A stretch of DNA of 64,000 nucleotides, taken from contig NZ_JAUUUU010000001.1 of assembly GCF_030676955.1 (NCBI RefSeq), positions 372,001 through 436,000 of the forward strand, read 5' to 3'. This stretch comes from Porticoccus litoralis (GTDB lineage: Bacteria > Pseudomonadota > Gammaproteobacteria > Pseudomonadales > Porticoccaceae). Below, piece by piece: positions 34,701-43,059 of this stretch (positions are counted from its first letter, which is position 1; each line of letters starts with the position of its first letter). Position numbers and translations under genes: made by a program. The notes below the pieces were generated by a model, which had not been told where the DNA came from, ran no database searches, and was given only the letters and a program-made list of their open reading frames with translations.

Positions 34701-36262
34701 GCCCGCTTGCCCTGGTAGTCATTGGTTTTAACTGGCGGAGCCACTTTCTTGAGGTTTTCAACAACTCCTGTCGGCAAAGAAAACAGAAAGGAACTGCCTT
34801 TGCCGGTTTCACTTTCGACACGAATGGATCCACCCATCAGCTCCACAATCTGCTTGCTGATGGCAAGCCCCAGCCCGGTACCCTCGTACTTTTTAGTACT
34901 TGAAGAATCCACCTGAGTGAAAGCATCAAAGATTTTTTGCTGACTTTCTTCTGTAATTCCAATGCCCGTATCTCGAACCTCGACTTGCAGCATCTGACCC
35001 TCTTCAGGGGAACAGGGGTCATCCAGGCAGGAAACGTAAATCGACACTTCGCCTATATCGGTAAATTTAATGGCGTTACCCACCAGGTTAATAATCACCT
35101 GCCGAATTCGGGAACTGTCGCCGTGAATATACCTGGGAACGCCTTCCTCAATCAGATAGCCAACATCAATTTTCTTTTTCAGCGCCTGGTTAGCCAGCAG
35201 ACTGATGACTTCATCCAACAGTTCATGCAGAGAACAGTCTTCCTTCTTGATTGTCAGGTTATTGGAATCAATCTCGGAAAAGGTCAGGATTTCATCAATC
35301 AATTCCAGTAACCCTTCGCCGGAAAGTTTTGCTGTCTCGACATATTCCTGTTGTTTGGGGCTCAGCCCCATCGTCATCAGCAAATCGAGCATGCCGAGAA
35401 CAGCATTCATGGGGGTTCTCAATTCATGAGTGACATTCGCTGCAAACTCACCCTTGATTCGGGCAGACTCCAGGGCGGCGGACATTGCCCTCATAAGTTC
35501 CTGCTGACGATTTTCCAGAGCCTCCATCATTGAGTTAAATGCATGCTGCATCTCAGCAATATCAGCAGGGCCACCGAGGTCAGCACGGATCACAGAATCG
35601 CCATTCTCGGCTCGCTTCATGCTGCTCGCCAGTTTTTCCAGGGGATTGGTCAAACGACGAGAAATACCAAGCAGCATTAACAGCAGGATGACGGCAATGA
35701 CCAGAGAGATCAGCAAATTACTGCGCAGAATACTCTGCTCCATCAGAATTGAGGCATCTTTGCCTATCTGAAGCAGGATATAACCAAGCAATTCCTCGCC
35801 GTCCCCAGGGGGGCTGTCAAACTCAGCCCAGATATTATCCTGGGATTCGCCGGCCATCACCGGGGCACTGAACAACCACATATCGCTGTCTTCCAGCACT
35901 AGGGATACATCATCTGGGCGCCTGGCAATGGGTGACAGTTCATCATTACTGCTGTAGAGCACTTTACCGGTTTCGGTAAGCACTGCTACAGATTTCACAC
36001 CTGGAAAATTGAGGGCGTTATCCACCAGTTCCTTGGCGCTGTCCCTGCTCTGGTAGAGCAGCGCTAACTCACCCTGTTTGGCCAGAGAGCCCGCAACCTG
36101 CAAGCCCTGCTCGACCTGACGATCGCGAAATATCTGACTGGAAATGTTGCTGACAGCGAGAGAGGTAATCAGCGCCATGAACAAAACGCCAACGACAAAT
36201 ATGAGCATCAGCTGATGCCTAAATTTCATTTTATCGGCAGATTTGTTCACGTAGCGATTCAT
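31781..36262 (-). CDS. Membrane hybrid histidine kinase fused to REC-GGDEF-EAL
   Basis: A single 1493-residue signalling protein. In order: TM1 (about 15-38), periplasmic sensor region (about 40-180), TM2 (182-200), HAMP (200-255), HisKA with His279 in NVTHELRTPMNAVLG, HATPase (345-500; NLVGNAIKF, DTGIGI, GTGLGLAIS), REC1 (519-640, Asp574, acidic pocket weak), REC2 (664-783, Asp714 in LILMDCYMP), HPt (His867 in AHTVKGSASNFG), REC3 (937-1052, Asp986), GGDEF (RLGGDEF 1143-1149, with the inhibitory site RSQD at 1136-1139) and EAL (EAL 1272-1274, LEITEGT, DDFGSGFSSLNYL, VAEGVE). All catalytic motifs look intact. It follows the substrate-binding protein gene by 10 bases. Phosphorelay and c-di-GMP making or breaking thus lie on one chain. 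Confidence 0.95.
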   Translation of the reverse strand: MNRYVNKSADKMKFRHQLMLIFVVGVLFMALITSLAVSNISSQIFRDRQVEQGLQVAGSLAKQGELALLYQSRDSAKELVDNALNFPGVKSVAVLTETGKVLYSSNDELSPIARRPDDVSLVLEDSDMWLFSAPVMAGESQDNIWAEFDSPPGDGEELLGYILLQIGKDASILMEQSILRSNLLISLVIAVILLLMLLGISRRLTNPLEKLASSMKRAENGDSVIRADLGGPADIAEMQHAFNSMMEALENRQQELMRAMSAALESARIKGEFAANVTHELRTPMNAVLGMLDLLMTMGLSPKQQEYVETAKLSGEGLLELIDEILTFSEIDSNNLTIKKEDCSLHELLDEVISLLANQALKKKIDVGYLIEEGVPRYIHGDSSRIRQVIINLVGNAIKFTDIGEVSIYVSCLDDPCSPEEGQMLQVEVRDTGIGITEESQQKIFDAFTQVDSSSTKKYEGTGLGLAISKQIVELMGGSIRVESETGKGSSFLFSLPTGVVENLKKVAPPVKTNDYQGKRALLIDNSAIVGAYGSQQIEKIGVSCEFIDSAVDALEHIRQLSRQSKSLDVLLIDEDMPGLRAPDFLRLVRDEASVKNCVFTVFNNPWDKESPEKIEGVAYLSKPLRANDLKSCFAQYLLGNPDAAKEYKRMEPHTIEKLYANPRQVLVVDDNRANQQVAIGMLERMGCECQLADNGKAAVEAIVRKNFDLILMDCYMPVMNGYDATKQIRMYEGGRYDGNGVPIVAMTANNTQKEAERCSASGMDDFLSKPLRINELKKMLLKWVPADQGEVLGGHGDDAVDFKETTQLNIPGDGFDPLVIEELKGSVGEVLVSMIEAFLEDTPVYLQSLQHAILDGDAKKVRELAHTVKGSASNFGAKRVADLSKILEEKGAIDDLVDAENLHKQLKEAYASLSKELQDYIVGSDSEAHLKGNTYSILVVDDDRSMRLALKNVFKTEDYVIEEASNGEEAVALCQRHMPDLVLMDAMMPEVDGFAACERIRQLPNGADTPVLMVTALEDENSIVKAFASGATDYIPKPIHFSVLKQRVSRLIQANKVEKHVKQLAYHDPLTGLPNRTQLMQQLRLMLNRAQLEEKQLAILFLDLDRFKMINDTLGHDAGDLLLKAVSERIRRCVRSQDFIARLGGDEFTVILEGVTDLETVSKIAGKICDALSQPFVFLQQKMFVTASIGISVFPQDGQDGSSLMKHADSAMFRAKEERNNYCFYVEGMEDEIARRMEIERELRNAIQNEELVLYYQPKIDLKNGELMGAEALIRWHHPRHGFVSPDMFIPMAEESGLINQVSDWVLHSACKQLKQWQQSGHKLQVAVNLSGKDVQQNDFKEKMQRVVEEYQIAPKTLELEITEGTLMENPSELEDELNALRAMGLTLAIDDFGSGFSSLNYLKRLPVDVLKIDRMFIRDMEKNENDKAIVAGIVALATSIGLKTVAEGVENEEQYRILQQLGCDSCQGFYFSKPLPLSEFQNKYFEETVVQ

Positions 36263-36272
36263 GAAAAAGCGG

Positions 36273-37217
36273 TTACCTGGCGGGCAGGATCAGGTCGACT
36301 TGTTCCCTGACATCATTGGATAAGGAAATACCCAAATGGCTTCCTGTCCTTTCGTTGACCGCCAGAAGGACATCCCTGAGGGGATGCATGGTTGGCTCAG
36401 CATTCTTCGCCAACACCTCGTTGGCAATTTTTCCAAGGCTTACACCCATTTTTTTATTATCTGGATACACTGCAAACAACGCCCCATGTTTTACATGCAG
36501 GGGGTTGGAGGAAAACACCACCAGGTTTTTGTTCCAGGCAGCGTCCAGCAGCAGTGAAAATATCGCACTATTTACATAGGAACCATCTTGAAGTATCCAA
36601 ACTGCATCACCTGAATTGGCCTTCTCCAGCATCTCAGCATAAATGGAAGCTGCCGCCCTGATATCTTCAGCCAGATAGACAATCAGCTCAACATTCCTTT
36701 TTTTCAAATACTCAACGGCCCCCAATAGCTGCAAGTCATCACCACTGGATTTCTGAACCACATGAACGCGCTTGACCCCGGGGGAGAGCACCAACAAACG
36801 GTCGAGAATCACTTCCGGGTCGGGAATCATGACAATACCCGGATACGCATACTCCCCGCTGTTTACCGCTCCAAGCACCAGCGGCGGACGGTTTTCCAAC
36901 GCATTCGCCGTCAGCAGACTACGCTTACCCAGGGCAAGAACAATATCCGGTTTTTTTCGACTCACTTCCGGCTGTAGGCTGGTCTTTTCATCCAATTTAA
37001 CAAAGGTTGTATCGCCCTTAAAACCGCTGCGCGCGCCTTCAGAAATATCTTCAAATACCTTTGAAAATGGAGCTTTGACTTCAGGATACAGCACCATGAG
37101 CTCAGCGCTCACGCTTTTGCTGCTAAGCCCAGAAGTAAAAATAACAATAAGTGGCAGGAACAGTCTGGCAAGCCAACTTCCCCACCCACTATTAAGGTAT
37201 GGATTGTGTTTAATCAT
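36273..37217 (-). CDS. Periplasmic ABC-type substrate-binding protein (orphan)
   Basis: A 314-residue exported protein from the ATG at 37217; a GTG at 37277 lies within the receptor gene. A signal peptide spans about residues 15-38 (LARLFLPLIVIFTSGL, cleavage near SVSA-E). The mature part resembles the PF04392 (ABC_sub_bind / TrpX-like) type: KPDIVLALGKRSLLTANAL, PPLVLGAVNSGEY, ILDRLLVLSPGVKRVHVVQ, LQDGSYVNSAIFSLLLDAAW, VFSSNPLHVKHGALFAVYPD and MGVSLGKIANEVL. No permease or ATPase gene is in the window near it. It lies 37 bases after a TonB receptor and 10 bases before a hybrid kinase with a periplasmic sensor, so it may serve as a ligand-presenting protein for that kinase (inference). Confidence 0.85.
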   Translation of the reverse strand: MIKHNPYLNSGWGSWLARLFLPLIVIFTSGLSSKSVSAELMVLYPEVKAPFSKVFEDISEGARSGFKGDTTFVKLDEKTSLQPEVSRKKPDIVLALGKRSLLTANALENRPPLVLGAVNSGEYAYPGIVMIPDPEVILDRLLVLSPGVKRVHVVQKSSGDDLQLLGAVEYLKKRNVELIVYLAEDIRAAASIYAEMLEKANSGDAVWILQDGSYVNSAIFSLLLDAAWNKNLVVFSSNPLHVKHGALFAVYPDNKKMGVSLGKIANEVLAKNAEPTMHPLRDVLLAVNERTGSHLGISLSNDVREQVDLILPAR

Positions 37218-37254
37218 CCTTGTGCTCTGCTTAACCGCTAACCTGCAGTTTTCC

Positions 37255-39396
37255 CTAGAATCGGTAACGGATTTCACCCATCACCGTTTGCCCTGCCAGC
37301 GGCAGGTCGTCATATATCAGTGGGCCAAAGTCAGAATTTTGGGTTGGCTCCCTAGCATCTTCATCAAACAGATTTTTGACGATCAATGCTACGTCAATAT
37401 TGTTCCAAAGCGACTTGCGACGGAGGGTTAAATCAACAAGTGCGTAGTTATCAATATCGGAGCGTGGATCTCCACTGGCACGATTGCGATCCATCACCCA
37501 GTTAGCCTGCACATTCATAAACCAGTGGGGCAGAAACTCCCAATCAGCCTGTATATAGACCTGCTTCTCTGGAGAATTGGCAGAGTCTTTATTGAGATTT
37601 TTATCTTCTGATTTCTGCCAGGCAAGATTACCGATCAACTCCAGTTTATTAGTTGCCTGCCACCTAGCCTCAAACTCCAAGCCATGCCCGGTCTGTTCGC
37701 CGGCATTCTGGGCTTGCTTTACACCAGGGGTTCCAGAATCCACATATTGAATAATGTCCTCCCATTCATAGTAAAACGCATTTAGGTTAAACGTGAGGTT
37801 GTAACCAGCCCGATAATCGAATGCCAATTCATAGCTTTTCAACTCCTCCGGCTCAAGACCTGCATTGCCCTGGAATAGTGGATTAAAAAGAGCGCGGGTC
37901 TGGGCAAAGGAAGGAGCCCTGAAAGCCTCACCATAGAGGAATTTCGTTGTTAAATTCCTAGTAGTCGACCATACCAGTGCCAAACGCGGGTTCACGGTAT
38001 CTCCAAAGTCCGAGTAGTGGTCATAGCGAACACCCGCAGTTAACTCCCAATCATTAGCTAACTGCCACACATCTTGCAGAAAGACGTAATTATTTTCTCG
38101 CTCATCTTCTGACAAAAACGCTAGCGGCGTATCCGTGACTTCGACAGGCGGGTCACCAGGCATAATGGGCAAAAACGTATACGGGTTAATTCCGTAGTTT
38201 CTTGACTCTTTTACCTTATATAAGTCGCCATAGTAATAACCTGCCCCTAAGCCGACCTCATGCTTATCAAAGCCTTTGTAAAAAGAGGTAATATTCAGTC
38301 TCGAATGACGCTCATAAACTTCGGGGTTACCAATCACACCATCAGGAAAGCCTCCTGGATACAAGGGAAAGCTCGTTATCGGATCAAAGAATGGTCCTGA
38401 AGTACCCTCAGGATAGAGAACCAGATCCCCTTCAATTTCCTGGGTAGTACTCAGATAGCTAGCCTGAATCTTTAACGAAAGGTCTTTAATAATCTCAGCA
38501 GTTTCGTAGGTGAGGTCGGCATTATATCTTTTACTTGTAATACCATTATCTTCTACCAGAGCTTGCGCCGTTCCAGCCCCGTCTCCCCCATGGCTTCTGA
38601 CTTGCCCCCCGGCTCTGAAAGTAAATTCCTTGTACGCTAATTCTATGCGGGCATCATAGTTTTCCCGTTCCATATTAACTGGGCCAGGAGCATGGGACGC
38701 ATTCGTAAATGTGAAAGAATCGAGGACGCTCTGTGCATCAGAAGTTATTTTTTCGTTATAACCATCCGTGTTAAGGCCTTCAAGTATTCCATAAAACGCA
38801 ACCTCACCGATGGTTCCACTCTTACTCACCCAGTATTCCTTAGTATTGTATGTGCCGTATCTGGCACCCGTCTCAAAGGAATCCTCCCCGTTAGCTTCAT
38901 GGGTAACAATATTAATCACACCTGCAAACGCATCTGCGCCATAAAGGGCTGATCCGGGCCCCCTAATCACCTCAATCCTTGAGATTGCCTGCACCGGCAT
39001 CCCCCCCCATCCTGTATTTCTATCTCCTTGGAACAGGTTGGTAATAGGGATGCCGTTAATCAGCATCAAGACTTGTGGATTGAAACTAGCGTATATACCC
39101 CTAAAAGTGTAAATGGGGTTATAACCCGCACTATCTCTGGCAACATGCAGGCCCGGAATAGTTTCCAACACCTCATCAATATCACGAGCGCCCATTTTCT
39201 CAATTTCTTTCGCCGTAACCACTGAGGCAACAGCTGGAGCTTTTGCGATAGGCTGAGTCATCCCCGTTGCAATACTGATAAATTCTTCCCCACCATAGAG
39301 CGACATCAGATCCATATCTGAAGCTTCACCAAAATCATCAGCAAAACACCCTAGCGTGACGAAAAAAACCGTTCCCACATACCATCTGCACTTCAT
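37255..39396 (-). CDS. TonB-dependent outer-membrane receptor
   Basis: A 713-residue receptor. The ATG at 39396 has GGGAGG about 7 bases upstream and overlaps the preceding stop in ATGA. A signal peptide (about 1-20) is followed by a short TonB-box-like EEFISIATG, then a plug domain: ASVVTAKEIEKMGARDIDEV, IPGLHVARDSAGYNPIYTFR, VLMLINGIPIT and IEVIRGPGSALYGADAFAGV. A beta-barrel follows, ending in a C-terminal Phe (GEIRYRF). There is no N-terminal signalling (STN) domain. The ligand is unknown; the plug is vibriobactin/colicin-receptor-like in general form, but that says little. It is the fourth of four genes joined by 4-base overlaps. Confidence 0.93.
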   Translation of the reverse strand: MKCRWYVGTVFFVTLGCFADDFGEASDMDLMSLYGGEEFISIATGMTQPIAKAPAVASVVTAKEIEKMGARDIDEVLETIPGLHVARDSAGYNPIYTFRGIYASFNPQVLMLINGIPITNLFQGDRNTGWGGMPVQAISRIEVIRGPGSALYGADAFAGVINIVTHEANGEDSFETGARYGTYNTKEYWVSKSGTIGEVAFYGILEGLNTDGYNEKITSDAQSVLDSFTFTNASHAPGPVNMERENYDARIELAYKEFTFRAGGQVRSHGGDGAGTAQALVEDNGITSKRYNADLTYETAEIIKDLSLKIQASYLSTTQEIEGDLVLYPEGTSGPFFDPITSFPLYPGGFPDGVIGNPEVYERHSRLNITSFYKGFDKHEVGLGAGYYYGDLYKVKESRNYGINPYTFLPIMPGDPPVEVTDTPLAFLSEDERENNYVFLQDVWQLANDWELTAGVRYDHYSDFGDTVNPRLALVWSTTRNLTTKFLYGEAFRAPSFAQTRALFNPLFQGNAGLEPEELKSYELAFDYRAGYNLTFNLNAFYYEWEDIIQYVDSGTPGVKQAQNAGEQTGHGLEFEARWQATNKLELIGNLAWQKSEDKNLNKDSANSPEKQVYIQADWEFLPHWFMNVQANWVMDRNRASGDPRSDIDNYALVDLTLRRKSLWNNIDVALIVKNLFDEDAREPTQNSDFGPLIYDDLPLAGQTVMGEIRYRF

Positions 39397-40202
39397 AATC
39401 TTGCCTCCCACTTTCTAGTTTCTGCGTGGCCAATACTCTTCACGCGAGATACCTTTAATGGAAAAAATGTTCCCTCTTCTTTATCCATCGCATCTACCAT
39501 TGCGGCAAACATCCCAGCCGAAAAAGCCATCGATGCCATCAAGTAGTATTCTCTGGCTGCCAGTCCTGCATCAGCAGCTATGGCCGCATTAACAGCGGCT
39601 ATATTCATTTTCATTTTTTTCTTTGAAAAGAGAATATTCTCAATCTCAAATGCTAACTTCAAAAACTCACCATCCCCATATCCTGCAGCTTTTGCAGCAG
39701 AAACAACGGGAATAATCCTTTCATCAGCTGGCGCTAGTGGGCGTCCATAGCCGGGTACTACCTTGTGCTCTTTCAGATAACTCAGCACAAACTCTTCTAG
39801 TAATCGTCCAGAAGCTTTTTCTTTTGAAGCCTTATGCAGAAATTCGTAGGCACCTTTAATGGGCTTCAGCCCATAGATTGTCGCCTCAGAAGCTGCGATA
39901 CCCGCACTGACACCCAGAACACCCGTACTTCTGGTGGTTCCAGCCATTGCTGCAATTCTATTTGGCCACAACCGAGGTTCAGGATAACTAGTGCTCAAAA
40001 CCCACATCGTCTCAGTTAAACGGCAAAACGTTTTATTTTCGCGGCCAGTGATCACAAAATAGAGATATTCCATCCATGTGGATGATGAAAAGTTGGAAAA
40101 TAAGTCGCGCCCACGAAGCACAACCCGCTCACTAGCAAACCAGGCTCCCATTTCGGTTTCCCAGTTATCTTCACGATAACGAAGAAGTGGCAGTCCCTTC
40201 AT
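39393..40202 (-). CDS. Citrate-synthase-fold protein 2 (citryl-CoA lyase-like), catalytic residues apparently lost
   Basis: A 269-residue protein of the citrate synthase superfamily, about the length of citryl-CoA lyases and much shorter than citrate synthase. Recognisable blocks are STWMEYLYFVITGR, PNRIAAMAGTTRSTGVLGVS, GLKPIKGAYEFL, VVPGYGRPLAPADERI and KMNIAAVNAAIAADAGL. By eye-alignment the first catalytic His (PLHGGA) is Lys116 in PIKGA, the second (PGYGH) is Arg154 in VPGYGR, and the Asp (NVD) is Ala in MNIAA. So it is probably not a normal Claisen enzyme; a structural or altered-chemistry subunit of a pair with the next protein is possible. ATGA overlaps join it to both neighbours. Confidence 0.75.
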   Translation of the reverse strand: MKGLPLLRYREDNWETEMGAWFASERVVLRGRDLFSNFSSSTWMEYLYFVITGRENKTFCRLTETMWVLSTSYPEPRLWPNRIAAMAGTTRSTGVLGVSAGIAASEATIYGLKPIKGAYEFLHKASKEKASGRLLEEFVLSYLKEHKVVPGYGRPLAPADERIIPVVSAAKAAGYGDGEFLKLAFEIENILFSKKKMKMNIAAVNAAIAADAGLAAREYYLMASMAFSAGMFAAMVDAMDKEEGTFFPLKVSRVKSIGHAETRKWEARL

Positions 40203-41032
40203 GGCGACACCACAGAAGGCTCATCGGCCACTGGGCCAGGATCATTAAGTAATTTCAATCCATCAGCAAAAAAAGGATATTTGCGCCAGCCCAGCTTTTC
40301 CTGCTCAAGTGAATGCACGGCAGCACCGGGTAAACGCAGTAACAAATACAGCATTTCCGCCTGTTCCGGCGAGAACTCAAGATCGGCCATAGCCGCAGCT
40401 GCAACACCAGACATAGCCAACGGCAGCCCAGCAATTTCTTCCAGCTTCTTGCGATTGCATAACAACCAGGAAAGACAAGCGCCCTGACCAGCGCTCGCCA
40501 GATACTCCAGGGTTTGTTTCACCGGTGTCGCGCAGGAAACACCATTAGGGTCAAATCCAGGAGGATGCTCCATCACTGTCCAGACATCAGCATGATCATG
40601 TTCAGGTGGCTCTTTTATTAGCCGACTCCAGGCACTGATATCAGTCCCACAGGCTGACCAGTACTGTACTGCCGTCAGGATTTCATGCCCACCACCCAAA
40701 TTACCTGCGCCTACGGAAAGGGCACCGATAAGTGCGGATGCGTGTGTTGATCCTCCGACGCCAGCACACATGGCTGCACGCACACTGTGATCCCGAGGAC
40801 CAGGGTTCGCCAAGGCAACCGCCAATCCTTCCAGCAGTTTGGCCTGACTGGATGTGGGTCGCTCCAGCTTGAATAGCACATACAAATATTCTATGTACGT
40901 GGCTTTACCCAACAGGTCACCGTAGACATCGTAACCGGCACAGAAGCATGCGGAAGCAGCAAAGGGGTTGTCCTCCTCTGCTGTCTCCCGCCATATTTTT
41001 GTCGTGATTTGTTCAGGTTGTTTTTCGTTCAT
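40199..41032 (-). CDS. Citrate-synthase-fold protein 1 (citryl-CoA lyase-like), catalytic residues apparently lost
   Basis: A 277-residue citrate-synthase-superfamily protein. Blocks are ATYIEYLYVLFKLERPTSSQ, GGSTHASALIGALSVGAGNL, GGGHEILTAVQYW, HPPGFDPNGVS, and the C-terminal MADLEFSPEQAEMLYLLLRL followed by PGAAVHSLEQ, the latter very like the end of citryl-CoA lyases. In the HGGA position it reads NLGGGHE (residues 111-117), and in the PGFGH position PGFDPNG (158-164), so the two catalytic His are not where expected. It is paired with the similar-sized protein encoded downstream (ATGA overlap) and with the TPP enzyme upstream (ATGA overlap). No substrate can be named. Confidence 0.75.
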   Translation of the reverse strand: MNEKQPEQITTKIWRETAEEDNPFAASACFCAGYDVYGDLLGKATYIEYLYVLFKLERPTSSQAKLLEGLAVALANPGPRDHSVRAAMCAGVGGSTHASALIGALSVGAGNLGGGHEILTAVQYWSACGTDISAWSRLIKEPPEHDHADVWTVMEHPPGFDPNGVSCATPVKQTLEYLASAGQGACLSWLLCNRKKLEEIAGLPLAMSGVAAAAMADLEFSPEQAEMLYLLLRLPGAAVHSLEQEKLGWRKYPFFADGLKLLNDPGPVADEPSVVSP

Positions 41033-42833
41033 ACCATCTGCTTAAGGCCTTTGGCCCGCATACCCATAGGCGGCACTTCATCTCGATCAATACGAACATC
41101 CAACAGGGTAGGTCCTTCCCTACTGCAGATTTCGTCAATATCCAGTGACTGCAAATCCTCAGGAGATTTAATGATGTGACCTGCCGCACCCATAGAGTGG
41201 GCAAACTGGGCAAAATCGATTACTGGCAACTCAAATCCGATGGGCTCTGCACCGGTCAATTCCTGCCCATGGCGAACCATGCCATAGCAACTGTCATTCA
41301 GAACCACGAACACCACCGGCAACTTTTCCTGAATGGCAACGGTAATTTCCTGGCCGCTCATCAACAGGCTGCCATCACCTGTGATACAAACCACCGGATC
41401 GCCTTTCTCTGCCAATGCAGTACCCACGGCACTTCCAATGGCCCACCCCATGGAAGCAAATTCCAGGGATGCACGAAACAAGCCACCCCGAGCATTGCGC
41501 TTGCCGGCAATGCGGCGGTCATAGGGATGCAGGTAATGGGTTGCCCAAGTAAAGCTGCCCCCGGAATCTGCGAGATAGCGGGTATTCGGGGGGAAAATTC
41601 TCGGCAACTCGCGCATCAGACGCTGAGGTTTGATGGGTGTTGCATCAGAGCAATAACCCTCAAGATCTTCCATCTTAAAATGCAGCGTTTTCTCTTTATC
41701 TGCCGAGTCATCGGCGGGCTTGATATCGCTGCCAACCACGCGAATCTGACTTCTTAAAGCCTTTTCAAACCGGTCGACCAGTCGGTCAAAGATGCTGGAC
41801 AGGCGCCCTCTGACATGCAGTTTCGCCATCGGGGTACGGGTAAAATTCTCTTCCACAGATTCCACATGGATCATGCGGGTGGTCAACAGAGACTCGGTAT
41901 CCCAGCCATCGCTGGCCCATTCACCAAGGGTTGCACCAACGGCCACCACAAGATCAACGTCCGGGTCACACAACACATCTCGGGCGCTCTGGTGGCCGGC
42001 AAAACCGATCACCCCCCTGAACAACGGATGATAGGGACTGACCAACCCTTTACCATGGGGCGTCACCAGGATACGGGCATTGAGGTCCACCGCCAGGGTC
42101 AGAATACTCCCTATGGCTTCACTCGCCTCATCACCAATCAGAAACACCGGGCTTTTGGCATTAACCAGTTCTTCATAAACTGTTCTACCGCAACGTCATC
42201 CACCAGGGAGGGCTTATTCAGTAAATTCACCAAATCATAGCTGGGCGGTGCCGTCGCCAAATCACGCATGATATCCAATGGCACACTCAAGTGTACGGGG
42301 CCCCCTGGCGACTGGGTGGCGGTCATAATCGCGGACACCAGCTTGGCCTCGAATTGTCCAGCATGGGAAACCAACGTGTTATAGCGAGTACAGTATTCAA
42401 ACAGTCCGACTGTATTTGTGCCGGTACAGGATGACTCCTGAAAAGCGCCTCGACCAAAAGTGGACAACGCCGTTTGCGCGGTGATGACCAACATCGGAAT
42501 ATTGTTCTCATAGGCAGAAGCTACACCGGTGATAAGGTTGGTTGCCCCTGGACCTGTGGTGGCACAGCAAACACCCAGCTTACCCGTGTTGCGCGCATAT
42601 CCATCCGCCATAAAGGCGGCACCACTCTCATGGCGCGCTATCACCGCCCGAGGGCCTCCCCTGCGCTCGCTACGCGCCAGGGCGCTGTAGAAAGGCTCAA
42701 TGGCACCACCCGGCACTCCAAATACATACTCCACACCCAATTGCTCGAGATAGGCTATAAGCAGGTCACCAAATTCCATTTTTTCACCCATTGAGAGATT
42801 TGCATTTTGCTTGCCAACCCTGAGAGCATCCAT
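41029..42833 (-). pseudogene. Acetolactate synthase-like thiamine-diphosphate enzyme, frameshifted
   Basis: Two overlapping frames (42138-42833 and 41029 to about 42180) together make a TPP enzyme of about 600 residues. The first holds the Pyr domain: EYVFGVPGGAIEPFYSALA, and ARHESGAAFMADGYAR with the catalytic Glu. The second holds the central domain and the PP domain with the TPP signature GDGSLLMSGQEI ... LNDSCYGM. The frame changes at an A run on the plus strand (42177-42179). One extra base there would restore VEQFYEELVNAKSPVFLIGD across the join. So this is either a recent inactivating deletion or a homopolymer sequencing error. The start is uncertain (42833, 42791 or 42779). The stop overlaps the next gene by 4 bases. 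Confidence 0.85.
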
Positions 42834-43059
42834 AAAAATTTCTCTTATTTATCAAAAGGATATGGATATTTCTTAAATCTGTTGTGGCAGTTTAGCCATT
42901 ATTGCCTTATTTTTGCTTAAAATTCAACCATGAAAGGTGCAAATTTCCGAATGGCACACGGAATCAATTTAGCGAAGTGGGCAGTATTTTTCAGCCTCGA
43001 TTCCACACCCGCTATCCCTTACAATTAACCCCTTTTCACACCCCCTGACTTGTAACTTG

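Noticed and set aside
39330..39396. Lipoprotein signal on the TonB receptor
   Set aside because: The sequence VTLGCFA has a Cys but lacks a good lipobox; outer-membrane receptors have ordinary signal peptides and cleavage after CFA fits.
42138..42200. Programmed frameshift in the TPP enzyme gene
   Set aside because: The only slippery feature is a three-base A/T run, there is no typical X-XXY-YYZ heptamer or visible downstream structure, and the family does not use frameshifting. Mutation or sequencing error is simpler.
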